Source: Cryomorphaceae bacterium
GTDB lineage: Bacteria; Bacteroidota; Bacteroidia; Flavobacteriales_D; Cryomorphaceae
Assembly (NCBI GenBank): GCA_003565555.1
Contig: PXBH01000079.1
Span: forward strand, 1-57,527
Length of the DNA: 57,527 nucleotides
Direction: 5' to 3'
In this document: positions 9,555-18,508 of the stretch, piece after piece
Position numbering within the stretch: the stretch's first letter is position 1
Layout of the letters: each line of letters opens with the position of its first letter
Position numbers and translations under genes: made by a program
Notes under the pieces: model-generated
The model's database searches: none
Seen by the model: the letters and a program-made list of their open reading frames with translations, nothing else
Told to the model about the DNA's origin: nothing

Positions 9555-10786
9555 AAACAAAACTCCGACTACTCTTCCCGATTTTAGCCCTGTGTGTTCT
9601 GTCATGTGACAGTACCGAAGAAAAAACCACGACCTCAAAAACGGAAATTTGGAGATTCACCCTTCAATTGGGCGAAGATGATCTTCCCTTTACGGCAAAA
9701 CTGCTCGCCGACGACACCCTTATCTCGGGCTTCACCGTGATAAATGCGGAGGAAGAAATCGAACTTATGCCCGCTGAAGAGAAAATCAGCCATCGTGCGG
9801 TATTTGACTTTCCCGTATATCCTTCGCGAATTGTCCTGCAGCGGGAGAGCCCCGACCTGATTACAGGGTATTGGGAAGACTTCGATCGCGATGATTACCG
9901 GATTCCTTTGGTCGGCGAGCGGGGCAAAGACTTTCGATTCACGCCTACCAAATCCACGACCGCGGTGGCACCGCGTTACAAGGTCCGCTTCGGAACCGAG
10001 GAAAAAGGCTACGACGGGCTATTGGAACTGCAAAACGACAAGGGCAAACTCAGCGGAACTTTCCTCACCCAATCAGGCGACTACCGCTACCTTTCGGGAA
10101 ACATCATGAACGGAAAGGTCAATTTGAGCACCTTCGACGGGAACCACGCCTACCTCTTCGATGCGCTGATTTCGGGCGACTCCCTTGCTTCGGGAAGGTA
10201 CCTTTCGGGAAATCACTTTTCCAACCGGTGGCACGGACTCGCCGATACCGTTTTCACCCTCCGCCACCCGACGGAAGTAACCGTGCCCACGGAGGAAACC
10301 CGAGCATTCCGCTTTTCCCTGCCCGATCGGGACGGAAAGCTCGTCGACTCAGAGAACTTGTACGCGCAAAACAATGTGTACATTTTCCAAATCACGGGAA
10401 GTTGGTGCCCCAATTGCAAAGATGCTTCGCAGGCCATGCACGCACTCATCACGGAGTACGACCGACCCGACCTCGTCTTTCTTCCGATAAATTTCGAACG
10501 CTACGAAGACCTCGATAAAGCGCGAGGTCGCATAGACAAGATGCACAGGGACTTGAATCTTCCGAAAGAATTCCTCTTCGGCGGAAAAGCCGACAAAGCT
10601 ACCACCTCCGAAGCACTCCCCGGGATCGACGGGGTCAGGGCCTATCCCACCATCATCATTACGAACAGGCAAGGCAAGATGGGGCGAATTTTTTCGGGAT
10701 TTTACGGCCCGGCTACGGGTTTACGCCACGAGAGATTAATGGAGGACATTTATCAGAGCGTAGACAGCCTTCTGAAAACGTCGTGA
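9551..10786 (+). CDS. Thioredoxin-fold (TlpA-like) lipoprotein
   Basis: The 411-aa protein starts with a lipoprotein signal ending in CVLSC (Cys19), so it is expected to be lipid-anchored in the envelope. The middle section (about residues 30-250) is unassigned. The C-terminal third is an AhpC/TSA-thioredoxin-like domain with an active-site WCPNC motif and a following cis-Pro region (RAYPTIII), as in TlpA/ResA disulfide reductases. The chosen start is a TTG at 9551 whose last two bases overlap the preceding TGA; it is the only start giving an intact signal peptide. The downstream rpiB converges with only two bases between stop codons. Confidence 0.8.
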   Translation: MKTKLRLLFPILALCVLSCDSTEEKTTTSKTEIWRFTLQLGEDDLPFTAKLLADDTLISGFTVINAEEEIELMPAEEKISHRAVFDFPVYPSRIVLQRESPDLITGYWEDFDRDDYRIPLVGERGKDFRFTPTKSTTAVAPRYKVRFGTEEKGYDGLLELQNDKGKLSGTFLTQSGDYRYLSGNIMNGKVNLSTFDGNHAYLFDALISGDSLASGRYLSGNHFSNRWHGLADTVFTLRHPTEVTVPTEETRAFRFSLPDRDGKLVDSENLYAQNNVYIFQITGSWCPNCKDASQAMHALITEYDRPDLVFLPINFERYEDLDKARGRIDKMHRDLNLPKEFLFGGKADKATTSEALPGIDGVRAYPTIIITNRQGKMGRIFSGFYGPATGLRHERLMEDIYQSVDSLLKTS

Positions 10787-10788
10787 AA

Positions 10789-11226
10789 TCAATTTGCCCC
10801 GCAGGGAATTTTGTCCACCCGCTGTGCATGGCGGCCACCCTCGAATTCAGTGCTGAAAAATATTTCCAACATTCTCAGCGCTGCCTCTTCGTCGATGAAC
10901 CGAGCGGGTAAGGCAATGATGTTTGCATTGTTATGCAGGCGCGCGAGCTCGGTGATTTCATCATTCCAGCATATAGCGCACCGTATGCCTTCGTGCTTAT
11001 TGGCCGACATGGACACACCGTTTGCGCTTCCGCAGATCACGATCCCCATAGACGTCGGGTCTCCTTCCACTGCTTTAGCTACAGCATGTGAGAAATCGGG
11101 ATAATCAACACTTTCACTGCTGTAAGTCCCCCTATCCATCAACAACAGTCCGTCTTGAGTGAACTTATCTAAGATGCATTGTTTCAATTCGTAACCTGCA
11201 TGGTCACTTCCGATATACACATTCAT
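10789..11226 (-). CDS. rpiB: Ribose-5-phosphate isomerase B
   Basis: RpiB interconverts ribose 5-phosphate and ribulose 5-phosphate in the pentose phosphate pathway. The 145-aa protein has the family N-terminus MNVYIGSDHAGYELK and the catalytic Cys in VICGSANGVSMSANK, followed by RCAICWN. The ATG at 11226 is chosen because homology begins exactly there; the frame is open further upstream without resemblance. A -7 element lies just upstream. It faces the thioredoxin-fold gene tail to tail. Confidence 0.95.
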   Translation of the reverse strand: MNVYIGSDHAGYELKQCILDKFTQDGLLLMDRGTYSSESVDYPDFSHAVAKAVEGDPTSMGIVICGSANGVSMSANKHEGIRCAICWNDEITELARLHNNANIIALPARFIDEEAALRMLEIFFSTEFEGGRHAQRVDKIPCGAN

Positions 11227-11241
11227 GGCGAAGGCTTTCCG

Positions 11242-11249
11242 CAAAGATA
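11242..11249 (-). promoter_or_regulatory. -7 promoter element for rpiB
   Basis: On the minus strand this reads TATCTTTG, an exact TAnnTTTG match, 15 bases before the rpiB ATG. Confidence 0.55.
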
Positions 11250-11617
11250 ATGAATTCACCGGGGGGTAGGTCTTTTGAACAATGCCGCCTTTCGTGAAAA
11301 ATGAATGCCTTGCTCTGAGCTGTTTAAAAAAGAACTTTTGCCCGGTCACCGTGTTAACAACGGTGGTATAAGGTGAAAAACCTGCGACAAGTTTATTTTC
11401 GAAATTCCGATAAAAACACCATACGCGCACACCGGGGAAACGACCAAGGAAAAACCGCAAGATATTATCACGAGAAAAAAACGACCTGTCCACAAAGCAC
11501 ACAGTTTTTACACCCCCGGAGTTATGATGCTGTCGGTTTTCCACAAGAAGGTTGATAAGTCCGCAATCTCTCTACCCTGAAAGCGTTGAATAGTGATAAC
11601 CTCGGCCAAACTGTTAT

Positions 11618-11625
11618 TAACTTTG
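11618..11625 (+). promoter_or_regulatory. -7 promoter element for the MORN-repeat gene
   Basis: TAACTTTG matches TAnnTTTG, 45 bases upstream of the ATG at 11671. It overlaps a DnaA-box-like sequence. Confidence 0.45.
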
Positions 11626-11670
11626 GATAAGTCACAATCCTTACATTTATATGATTTCTTTGCTGACAAT

Positions 11671-13236
11671 ATGAACACACCTACATCTACATATTATCAT
11701 TTCATTAAAAAGAAAAAGTATATATGGTTAAGAGCCGTTATCGGAGTACTCATTCTTTTCTCACCTTTGACCTGTGATGCACAAGGCGAGTACAAGATTT
11801 TCAAATACGACAACGGCAAGGTCAGCAGCGAGGGGTTCATGGTGGACGGCAAGCCGGAGGGGTATTGGAAAACATATCATCCCGACGGCACGCTCAAATC
11901 GGAGGGTAACCGTCGCAATTTTGAACTGGACAGTCTCTGGATTTTTTACAACGAGGACGGAGACAAGGTCACCGAGATCACTTATCAAGCGGGGAAGAAG
12001 CACGGTCCGTATCGGGCTTATCAAAACGGTGTACTCTATGAGGAATCGACCTTTGAAAACGATAAGAAATCAGGGGAGTCGTTGTTTTACTATCCCACAG
12101 GTGAAGTGCAAAAACGCATCAATATTGAGGATGGAAAGGAGCACGGAGAAGCCTTTGAATATGATCGAGAGGGGCGAATTATCACCCTGTTGGCTTACAA
12201 AGAGGGCTTCCTCAGGCGTGCAGATAAGGTAAACAGATTCGATAATCAGGGAAAGAAGAGAGGTCCTTGGGTATCTTTTCATCCCAACGGGGTGTTGGCC
12301 TCCGAGGGATATTATTTGAATGACCTGAAAAACGGCGTATTCAAAAAGTACGATAAACGCGGCGACCTTATTTCGCTCGAAAAATACAGGGACGGTGTTT
12401 TGGTAACGGATGCGGAGGAATCTTTGATTTTAGATATCAGAAACACCTATTATTCCGACGGCACTTTGAAATCAACGGGCGGCTACGTAGACGGGGTGAA
12501 GGAGGGAACACACCGCACGTATGACAAGGAGGGCAACATTATTTCCGGAAAGCTCTACCGCAGAGGAGAAGTAGCCGGGGAGGGCATCATAGACCGAAAC
12601 GGTGATTACCAAGGCATGTGGAAGCTCTACTATGACACGGGTGAGCTGAAGGCTGAAGGCGAATATGCCGACAGCAAGCGGACAGGTGACTGGATTTTTT
12701 ACCATAAAAACGGTGAGACAGAGCACAAGGCAAAATACTCAGACGGTCTGCCCCACGGAAAGTGGACGTGGTATTACGAGGACGGAAGGCTGCGGCGTGA
12801 GGAATTTTTCCGCAGGGGTAAAGAGGACGGTACGGTAACGGAATATGATAGAGAAGGTAATATTGTGGTGCAGGGAGATTACATCAGCGGCTTGCGCGAC
12901 GGTACATGGTTCCTCAATGTGGGTGACCACACAGAGCGCGGAAAATATACGGACGGCGAGCGTACGGGTGATTGGGTATATGAATACACGGACGGTACGG
13001 TGAAATTTGAGGGCGAATATGTGGCCGGACTCGCCGTGGGAAAGCACCGGTACTACCACCCCAACGGCCGCGTGAAGTTAGAGGGAAAATACAAGAGCGG
13101 CTTGCGTGTGGGGACCTGGCGAAAGTACGATGAGGAAGGCATCCAATTGCTGAATGTGAAGTACAAATCCGGCCGGGAAGTACGTATCAACGGTAAGCGA
13201 GTAATCAAGGCCGATGAATACCTGCCCGATCTGTGA
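11671..13236 (+). CDS. MORN-like (YwqK-type) repeat protein, exported
   Basis: The 521-aa protein consists almost entirely of about twenty short repeats of the form G-x-W-x-x-Y-x-x-x-G-x-x-x-x-E, with frequent YYxDG and YKSGxxxG units, as in MORN-variant/YwqK-type proteins. A hydrophobic N-terminal helix after KKKK (about residues 14-35, ending near CDAQGEYK) suggests a signal sequence. The ATG at 11671 is preferred over one at 11593, because it follows the promoter and gives a typical export signal. In other bacteria such repeats mediate surface binding or act as antitoxin-like partners. No toxin gene is adjacent, so no function is assigned. Confidence 0.8.
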   Translation: MNTPTSTYYHFIKKKKYIWLRAVIGVLILFSPLTCDAQGEYKIFKYDNGKVSSEGFMVDGKPEGYWKTYHPDGTLKSEGNRRNFELDSLWIFYNEDGDKVTEITYQAGKKHGPYRAYQNGVLYEESTFENDKKSGESLFYYPTGEVQKRINIEDGKEHGEAFEYDREGRIITLLAYKEGFLRRADKVNRFDNQGKKRGPWVSFHPNGVLASEGYYLNDLKNGVFKKYDKRGDLISLEKYRDGVLVTDAEESLILDIRNTYYSDGTLKSTGGYVDGVKEGTHRTYDKEGNIISGKLYRRGEVAGEGIIDRNGDYQGMWKLYYDTGELKAEGEYADSKRTGDWIFYHKNGETEHKAKYSDGLPHGKWTWYYEDGRLRREEFFRRGKEDGTVTEYDREGNIVVQGDYISGLRDGTWFLNVGDHTERGKYTDGERTGDWVYEYTDGTVKFEGEYVAGLAVGKHRYYHPNGRVKLEGKYKSGLRVGTWRKYDEEGIQLLNVKYKSGREVRINGKRVIKADEYLPDL

Positions 13237-13296
13237 CCAATCCTAAATTTTCCGCAAAGAATTCATGCCGTTTCTCTGTCGAACCGAGGAAAAGCA

Positions 13297-13304
13297 TAGC
13301 TTTG
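13297..13304 (+). promoter_or_regulatory. -7 promoter element for the PAS kinase / LytTR regulator pair
   Basis: TAGCTTTG matches TAnnTTTG, 55 bases upstream of the kinase ATG. Confidence 0.5.
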
Positions 13305-13359
13305 TAAGACTTGTTGTGCGAAGGGAACAAAGACGTTCTTCAGGCTGCATTTCGAACTT

Positions 13360-14790
13360 ATGTTTATTCCTATGCCTGTCAAAAAGGTAAACGATCACTC
13401 AGCCAAAATAGAGGCCATTTTCAACGCCTCCAACCACATGATATGGTCGGTCGACAGGGATTACAATTTTACTTCTTTCAATGATGTTTTCGTCAAACGA
13501 ATGCAGGAGAGATTTCGGGAAGCTCCTGAACCGGGCGAAAACGCTGTGGCCTTTTTCGAGCGCTGTATGCCGGGGCGCGGCGTAAAATGGACGGAGTATT
13601 ACGGTAAAGTACTCGGCGGCGATAAGGTACAAACTGAGGAGCTCTTCAAAGATATCAGCGGTAAGGAACACCTGGAAGAGGTTTCCATGAGTCCCATTGA
13701 AGACGATCAGGGCGAAGTGAGCGAGATTGCCGTGCTCTCCCAGACTGTCACATTCAAGCGCGCTGCAGAGCGAAAGCTCAAAGACCAAGCGGCAAAAATC
13801 AATGCCATCTTCGACAGCACGGCCATGTTTATTTGGACCGTAGACCGAAGCAAGCGCATTGTATCCTATAACCGTGTTTTTGCCAACCAATACTTCAAGC
13901 TCTTCGGCAAGGAAGTGAGCATAGGCAGCAGTTTTATAGACGGGCTTTCAGGTGCTTTAGACAGTGCAGGAACACAGGTGCTTACCGACTATTTTGAGAA
14001 AGCTTTCGCTGGGGAGAAGCAGCAATTTGAAGGCGTGCTCCACAGCAAGAAAGGAGGAAAGCGTTGGATGGAGACTTTTCTCAACCCGATTACCCCCGAA
14101 AAGGGAGTGATTAAAGAAGTTTCATGTCTTTCATACGACATTACCGACAAAAAGGAGATCCAGGAACAAATGCTGGAATCCATTCGGGAAAAGGAGGTTT
14201 TGCTGCAGGAAGTGCACCACCGTGTCAAGAACAATTTACAGGTAATCAGTAGTATACTGAATCTTCAGTCTTCGTATGTAAAGGATGAAAATTCCTTGAG
14301 TATCCTCAGGGAAAGTCAGAACCGCATTAAATCCATGAGTTTTATTCACGAATCACTTTACCAAACGGGTGATTTTTCGGGGATAGAATTCAGCGATTAT
14401 ATTTTATCCTTGGTCAACAACCTGATACATTCTTACAGCTTGGTGTCAAGCAGGATCAACCTCGACACCAAATTTGAAAAAGTTTTTTTGAGTCTGGATC
14501 AGGCCATACCGTGCGGATTAATTGTGAATGAATTGGTATCAAATGCACTCAAGTATGCTTTTCCCGATGACGGTTCCGGAGAAATTCTGATGACGCTCAA
14601 GGAGAATAAAGGAAAGATAGCCCTGTCCATTTCGGACGACGGTGTCGGTTTGCCGGCCACATTGGATGTGGAGAATTCCGATACCCTCGGCCTTCAACTC
14701 GTGTATACCCTCATTGATCAGCTTGATGCAAATATCAGCTTAACAAGTAATAAGGGTACGAATTATTTAATTACTTTTGATAAACAATAA
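13360..14790 (+). CDS. PAS-PAS sensor histidine kinase, HisKA_2 type
   Basis: This 476-aa protein has no membrane helix and should be a cytosolic sensor kinase. Two PAS domains (about residues 13-130 and 145-265) share the repeated opening KIxAIFxxxxxMIWxVDR. They are followed by a HisKA_2 phosphoacceptor region with LQEVHHRVKNNLQVISS near residue 285. The HATPase domain carries the N box NELVSNALKYAF, a DDGVGLP box and LGLQLVYTL. This kinase class typically pairs with response regulators of light or stress pathways. The cognate regulator follows after 12 bases. An alternative start is the ATG four codons downstream. Confidence 0.9.
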   Translation: MFIPMPVKKVNDHSAKIEAIFNASNHMIWSVDRDYNFTSFNDVFVKRMQERFREAPEPGENAVAFFERCMPGRGVKWTEYYGKVLGGDKVQTEELFKDISGKEHLEEVSMSPIEDDQGEVSEIAVLSQTVTFKRAAERKLKDQAAKINAIFDSTAMFIWTVDRSKRIVSYNRVFANQYFKLFGKEVSIGSSFIDGLSGALDSAGTQVLTDYFEKAFAGEKQQFEGVLHSKKGGKRWMETFLNPITPEKGVIKEVSCLSYDITDKKEIQEQMLESIREKEVLLQEVHHRVKNNLQVISSILNLQSSYVKDENSLSILRESQNRIKSMSFIHESLYQTGDFSGIEFSDYILSLVNNLIHSYSLVSSRINLDTKFEKVFLSLDQAIPCGLIVNELVSNALKYAFPDDGSGEILMTLKENKGKIALSISDDGVGLPATLDVENSDTLGLQLVYTLIDQLDANISLTSNKGTNYLITFDKQ

Positions 14791-14802
14791 ACTAAGAAGG
14801 AT

Positions 14803-15555
14803 ATGGCGAAGACCAACGTACTCGTCGTAGAAGACGAAGCCATCGTCTCCAAAGACATACAGCACAGTTTGAAAAAATTGGGCTATAATGTAGTGGGTGC
14901 GGCTTCTACGGGTGAGAAAGCCATAGATATGGCGGGCAATCTCAATCCCGATATCGTATTGATGGATATCATGCTGAAAGGCAAGCTTACGGGGATAGAC
15001 GCAGCCGAAGAGATTAAGGCCAAGCACGATATACCTGTGATATACCTAACAGCTTATGCTGACGAAGCTACACTTTCCAAAGCCAAGGTAACAGAGCCCT
15101 ACGGATATATCATCAAACCCTTCAAGGAAATAGATATACACACTTCTATAGAAATGGCTATTTATAAGCATTTCAAAGAAGCTGAAGTACGAAAAGAAAG
15201 AGATTTGCTTTACTCCTTGGTAGACAATAAGGAATCCAAGGACTTCATTTTTGTCAAGTCAAATTCCCGATTGGTGAAACTGAAAACGGAGGATATTTAT
15301 TTCGTTGAAGCCCTCAAGGATTATGTGGTGATAAATGCCCTGAATCAGCGGTATACAATACACAGTACCATGAAAGACATCGCTGCAAAACTTCCTCAGG
15401 ATGACTTTATTCGTGTGCACCGCTCCTTCATTGTTCGCCTCGACAAGATTGCAGCCATTGAGCAGCCGAACCTTATTCTGGAAAACGATAAGAAAGTAAT
15501 TCCTATCGGAGGGTCCTACAAGGACGACCTGAGCAAGAAGATCAATTTAGTTTAA
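14803..15555 (+). CDS. LytTR-family response regulator
   Basis: The 250-aa protein has an N-terminal receiver domain with acidic E10/D11, phosphoacceptor D55 in DIVLMDIML, and a conserved Thr/Lys (YLTAYA, IIKPF). After a short linker comes a LytTR DNA-binding domain from about residue 145 (VKLKTEDIYFVEALKDYVVI, then FIRVHRSFIVRLDKI). Such proteins bind promoter DNA as phosphorylated dimers. It is almost certainly the partner of the upstream PAS kinase, 12 bases away in the same operon. It converges with rnr. Confidence 0.93.
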   Translation: MAKTNVLVVEDEAIVSKDIQHSLKKLGYNVVGAASTGEKAIDMAGNLNPDIVLMDIMLKGKLTGIDAAEEIKAKHDIPVIYLTAYADEATLSKAKVTEPYGYIIKPFKEIDIHTSIEMAIYKHFKEAEVRKERDLLYSLVDNKESKDFIFVKSNSRLVKLKTEDIYFVEALKDYVVINALNQRYTIHSTMKDIAAKLPQDDFIRVHRSFIVRLDKIAAIEQPNLILENDKKVIPIGGSYKDDLSKKINLV

Positions 15556-15567
15556 CGCCGAGGAGCA

Positions 15568-17721
15568 TCAGGCGATCCTGAAGTCGAGTTGCTTTTGTGC
15601 CAGATCGGCGCCGTGCACTTCTACGGTAACTTTGTCGCCGAATTCATACACTTCTTTGTATCGGGTGCCTATGATTTGATGTTTGCGCTCATCGTATCTG
15701 TAATCATCATCTTGCATGGAGTTCAGGGGTATCATTCCTTCGCATTTATTGTCTTCGAGTTCTACGTACATTCCCCAGCGGGTGAGGCCGCTGACAGTAC
15801 CTTTGAATTTTTCACCGATTTTATCGGTCATAAATTCTACCTGCTTGTACTTGATCGAAGCGCGTTCCGCATCGGTCGCTTTTTTTTCCATGTTTGATGC
15901 GTGCTTACACGATACTTCCAGCGCATTGGCATCGGCACTCTTTCCCCCGTTTTTATAGGACGTCATCAGGCGATGGGCCATTACATCGGGGTACCTTCGG
16001 ATCGGTGAGGTAAAGTGGGTGTAGTAGTCGAAAGCCAAGCCGTAGTGGCCGATATTCTCAACCGAGTAAATCGCCTTCGACATGGTGCGAATGGCCATTT
16101 GCTTCACAATATCCTCTTCTGCTTTACCTTTGACTTGATTGATCAACTGATTAATCGCACGCGATGCTTGCTCGGGATCAATACTTTGAAGCTTGTATCC
16201 TAAGCGGGCTGTGAAATCTTTGAGTGTTTTGAGTTTTTCGGGATCCGGTAAGTCGTGGATGCGGTACACGAAGGTTTTCGGCCGCGCATCTTTTTTCGGC
16301 TTTCCGACGTGTTCGGCCACCTTTTTATTGGCCAGAAGCATGAATTCCTCGACGAGCCAATTGGCTTCCTTCATCACTTTTTGGTACACGCCCAGAGGTT
16401 TTCCGTTTTCGTCCAGTTTGAACTTCACTTCGCTTCCGCCGAATTCCAGTGCTCCTTTCCGCATGCGTTCCTTTCGCATCTCTTTAGCCATATTGTTCAG
16501 CGTGGTGATTTCTTCGGAGAAGTCACCTTTCCCCGTTTCGATCACTTTCTGTGCTTCGTCGTAAGTGAACCTTCTTTGGCTGCGTATTACGGTCTTTCCG
16601 AAAAAAGACTTTTTGATTTGCAACTTTTCATTCATCTCAAAAACGGCCGACATGCATAGCTTGTCTTCATCCGGCCGCAATGAGCATACATTGTTGCTGA
16701 GAACCTCCGGCAGCATGGGTACCACGCGGTCTACCAGATATACGGAGGTGGCACGTTTTACCGCCTCTTTGTCGATAATATCGCCCGGCTGCACGTAGTG
16801 TGATACATCCGCGATGTGTATCCCTATTTCCAACAGACCGTTTTTCAGCTTTCTGATGCTCAATGCATCATCAAAATCTTTGGCGTCGTCAGGGTCAATG
16901 GTAAATGTGGGTATCGACCGCATATCACGCCGTTTTTTCACTTCCTCATCCCGGATGGTCACGTCGAGTTTTTGCGCTGCGTCGATGACATGCTGCGGAA
17001 ATTCGTAAGGAAGACCGAATTCGGCGAGAATGGCGTGCATCTCGGTATTGTTGTCGCCGGGATCTCCCAGTACGTCGATAACCTCTGCAAAAGGCGAGCG
17101 CTCAGGATCGGGCCAATCCAGAAGTTTAACAATGACCTTCTGTCCGTTACGGGCATTTTTGATGTTTTTCAGATTGACGTAGAAGTCTACATGTATACGC
17201 GGGTTGGAAGGAACGAGAAAAGCCTGCTTGTCTTTTACTTCGAGTATGCCCACGTAATTCTCCGCATTTCTGGAAATCACACGCGTGACTTTTCCCTCGA
17301 ATTGGCCCCGGGATTTTTTGAGTATTTCCACTTCTACGCGGTCTCCGTGCAATGCAACGGAAGTATGTCTCTCAGGAATGAATATGTCTTTTCCGTCACT
17401 GTCAGTGATCACATATGCGGCGCCGCTCTTGGTGAAATCAATCAATCCTTCCGCAGCAGCCCTTTGAGAAGGATGCAATTCAAACTTCCCCGTAGAGGGC
17501 TGTCGAAGCAACTCCATACGGACCAGTTCGCGCAGGGTCTCCAGCACCAACTGCCTTCCCGCCGGGTCGTTAATTTCCAGTCTTGCAGATACTTGCTTGT
17601 AATTTAGTGGTTTTCCTCCGGCTTCGCGAAACAGGGTCATAGCGCCCGAAGTAATGCTCTTTCGGTTGTAAGCGGTGTTTTTTCGGGTGCCTTTATGACG
17701 TCCTTTCTTTTTATTTCCCAT
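15568..17721 (-). CDS. rnr: Ribonuclease R
   Basis: RNase R is a processive 3'-5' hydrolytic exoribonuclease that degrades structured RNA. The 717-aa protein starts with a basic GNKKKGRHKGTRKN tail and a winged-helix region. Cold-shock domains follow (about 85-230), then the RNB catalytic domain with DPDDAKDFDDALS carrying the metal-binding Asp residues and TSPIRRYPDVMAHR. A C-terminal S1 domain lies near residues 620-715. The ATG at 17721 is chosen; the in-frame upstream extension to 17808 has no family resemblance and overlaps the ferritin promoter region. A near-consensus -7 (TACCTTTC) lies directly upstream, implying a very short leader. Confidence 0.95.
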   Translation of the reverse strand: MGNKKKGRHKGTRKNTAYNRKSITSGAMTLFREAGGKPLNYKQVSARLEINDPAGRQLVLETLRELVRMELLRQPSTGKFELHPSQRAAAEGLIDFTKSGAAYVITDSDGKDIFIPERHTSVALHGDRVEVEILKKSRGQFEGKVTRVISRNAENYVGILEVKDKQAFLVPSNPRIHVDFYVNLKNIKNARNGQKVIVKLLDWPDPERSPFAEVIDVLGDPGDNNTEMHAILAEFGLPYEFPQHVIDAAQKLDVTIRDEEVKKRRDMRSIPTFTIDPDDAKDFDDALSIRKLKNGLLEIGIHIADVSHYVQPGDIIDKEAVKRATSVYLVDRVVPMLPEVLSNNVCSLRPDEDKLCMSAVFEMNEKLQIKKSFFGKTVIRSQRRFTYDEAQKVIETGKGDFSEEITTLNNMAKEMRKERMRKGALEFGGSEVKFKLDENGKPLGVYQKVMKEANWLVEEFMLLANKKVAEHVGKPKKDARPKTFVYRIHDLPDPEKLKTLKDFTARLGYKLQSIDPEQASRAINQLINQVKGKAEEDIVKQMAIRTMSKAIYSVENIGHYGLAFDYYTHFTSPIRRYPDVMAHRLMTSYKNGGKSADANALEVSCKHASNMEKKATDAERASIKYKQVEFMTDKIGEKFKGTVSGLTRWGMYVELEDNKCEGMIPLNSMQDDDYRYDERKHQIIGTRYKEVYEFGDKVTVEVHGADLAQKQLDFRIA

Positions 17722-17837
17722 ACAGCGCGAAAGGTACGGATAAATGATTCCTCTCACATTTCGGGGCAGTCCTGATTTCAACAAGCCGCGGATCAAAATA
17801 CCTTCCATTCATTCAGTCGCCGTTTCTGCGGTATATG

Positions 17838-17845
17838 TATCTTTG
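17838..17845 (+). promoter_or_regulatory. -7 promoter element for ferritin
   Basis: TATCTTTG matches TAnnTTTG, 15 bases before the ATG at 17861. Confidence 0.55.
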
Positions 17846-17860
17846 AAAAAAACGGACAAA

Positions 17861-18364
17861 ATGATTTCGGCACCGATTGAAAATGCACTAAACCGACAAA
17901 TTGAAACGGAAGCCCGCTCTTCCCAGTTCTATCTGGCTATGGCTTCTTGGGCAGATACGCAGGGATTAAGCGGAGTGTCAAAATTTCTTTACCGCCACAG
18001 CGATGAAGAACGTCAGCATATGCTAAAATTGATCCACTACGTGAATGAGCGCGGCGGAAAAGCCATCATCCCGCAATTGGACAAGCCGCCTGCGGATTTT
18101 GATTCTGTACAGTCGGTGTTTAAAGACCTTTTCGAGCACGAGCAGAATGTAACCCGCGAGATCAATGATGTCGTGGACGCTTGCCTGACAGAAAAAGATT
18201 ACACCACCCATAATTTTATGCAGTGGTATGTGTCGGAGCAAATCGAGGAGGAGGCCATGGCGCGCAATATTTTGGATAAATTGGCCTTGATCGGAAATGA
18301 TAAAGGGGGTCTATACTTGTTCGACAGGGAGTTAGGCGGATTAGAGACCCATGGTGAGGGCTGA
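17861..18364 (+). CDS. Non-heme ferritin (iron storage)
   Basis: The 167-aa protein is a standard bacterial ferritin that oxidises Fe(II) and stores it in a 24-subunit shell. The ferroxidase-centre residues are visible in EARSSQFYLAMASW, DEERQHMLK and EQIEEEAM. The ATG at 17861 matches the usual N-terminus (MISAPIENALNRQ) and follows its promoter element; a longer in-frame extension overlaps the rnr leader. It diverges from rnr. No terminator is obvious after it. Confidence 0.95.
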   Translation: MISAPIENALNRQIETEARSSQFYLAMASWADTQGLSGVSKFLYRHSDEERQHMLKLIHYVNERGGKAIIPQLDKPPADFDSVQSVFKDLFEHEQNVTREINDVVDACLTEKDYTTHNFMQWYVSEQIEEEAMARNILDKLALIGNDKGGLYLFDRELGGLETHGEG

Positions 18365-18508
18365 GCCCGACACCTGAACCAAAGTACTTTTCCTGCGTAG
18401 AATCTTGTGTGCCTTTTCACCGGCACTGCGTTGATAAGAATGATGTGGGTCGCGCATTTTTTGGCCGGCCTTTTGCATACATTAGCAAAACGCCCAAAAG
18501 GGTGCCCG

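Larger units (their letters stand above)
11227..11670. other. Divergent intergenic region between rpiB and MORN-repeat gene; weak oriC candidate
   Basis: This 444-bp gap has no convincing gene. It contains two sequences one mismatch from the DnaA box TTATCCACA: TTTTCCACA at 11537-11545 (plus) and TTATCCAAA at 11622-11630 (minus strand). Weaker two-mismatch relatives lie at 11486-11494 and around 11550-11558. The region looks AT-richer than the flanking genes. It also holds the divergent promoter elements of both neighbours. An origin function is speculative. Confidence 0.3.
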
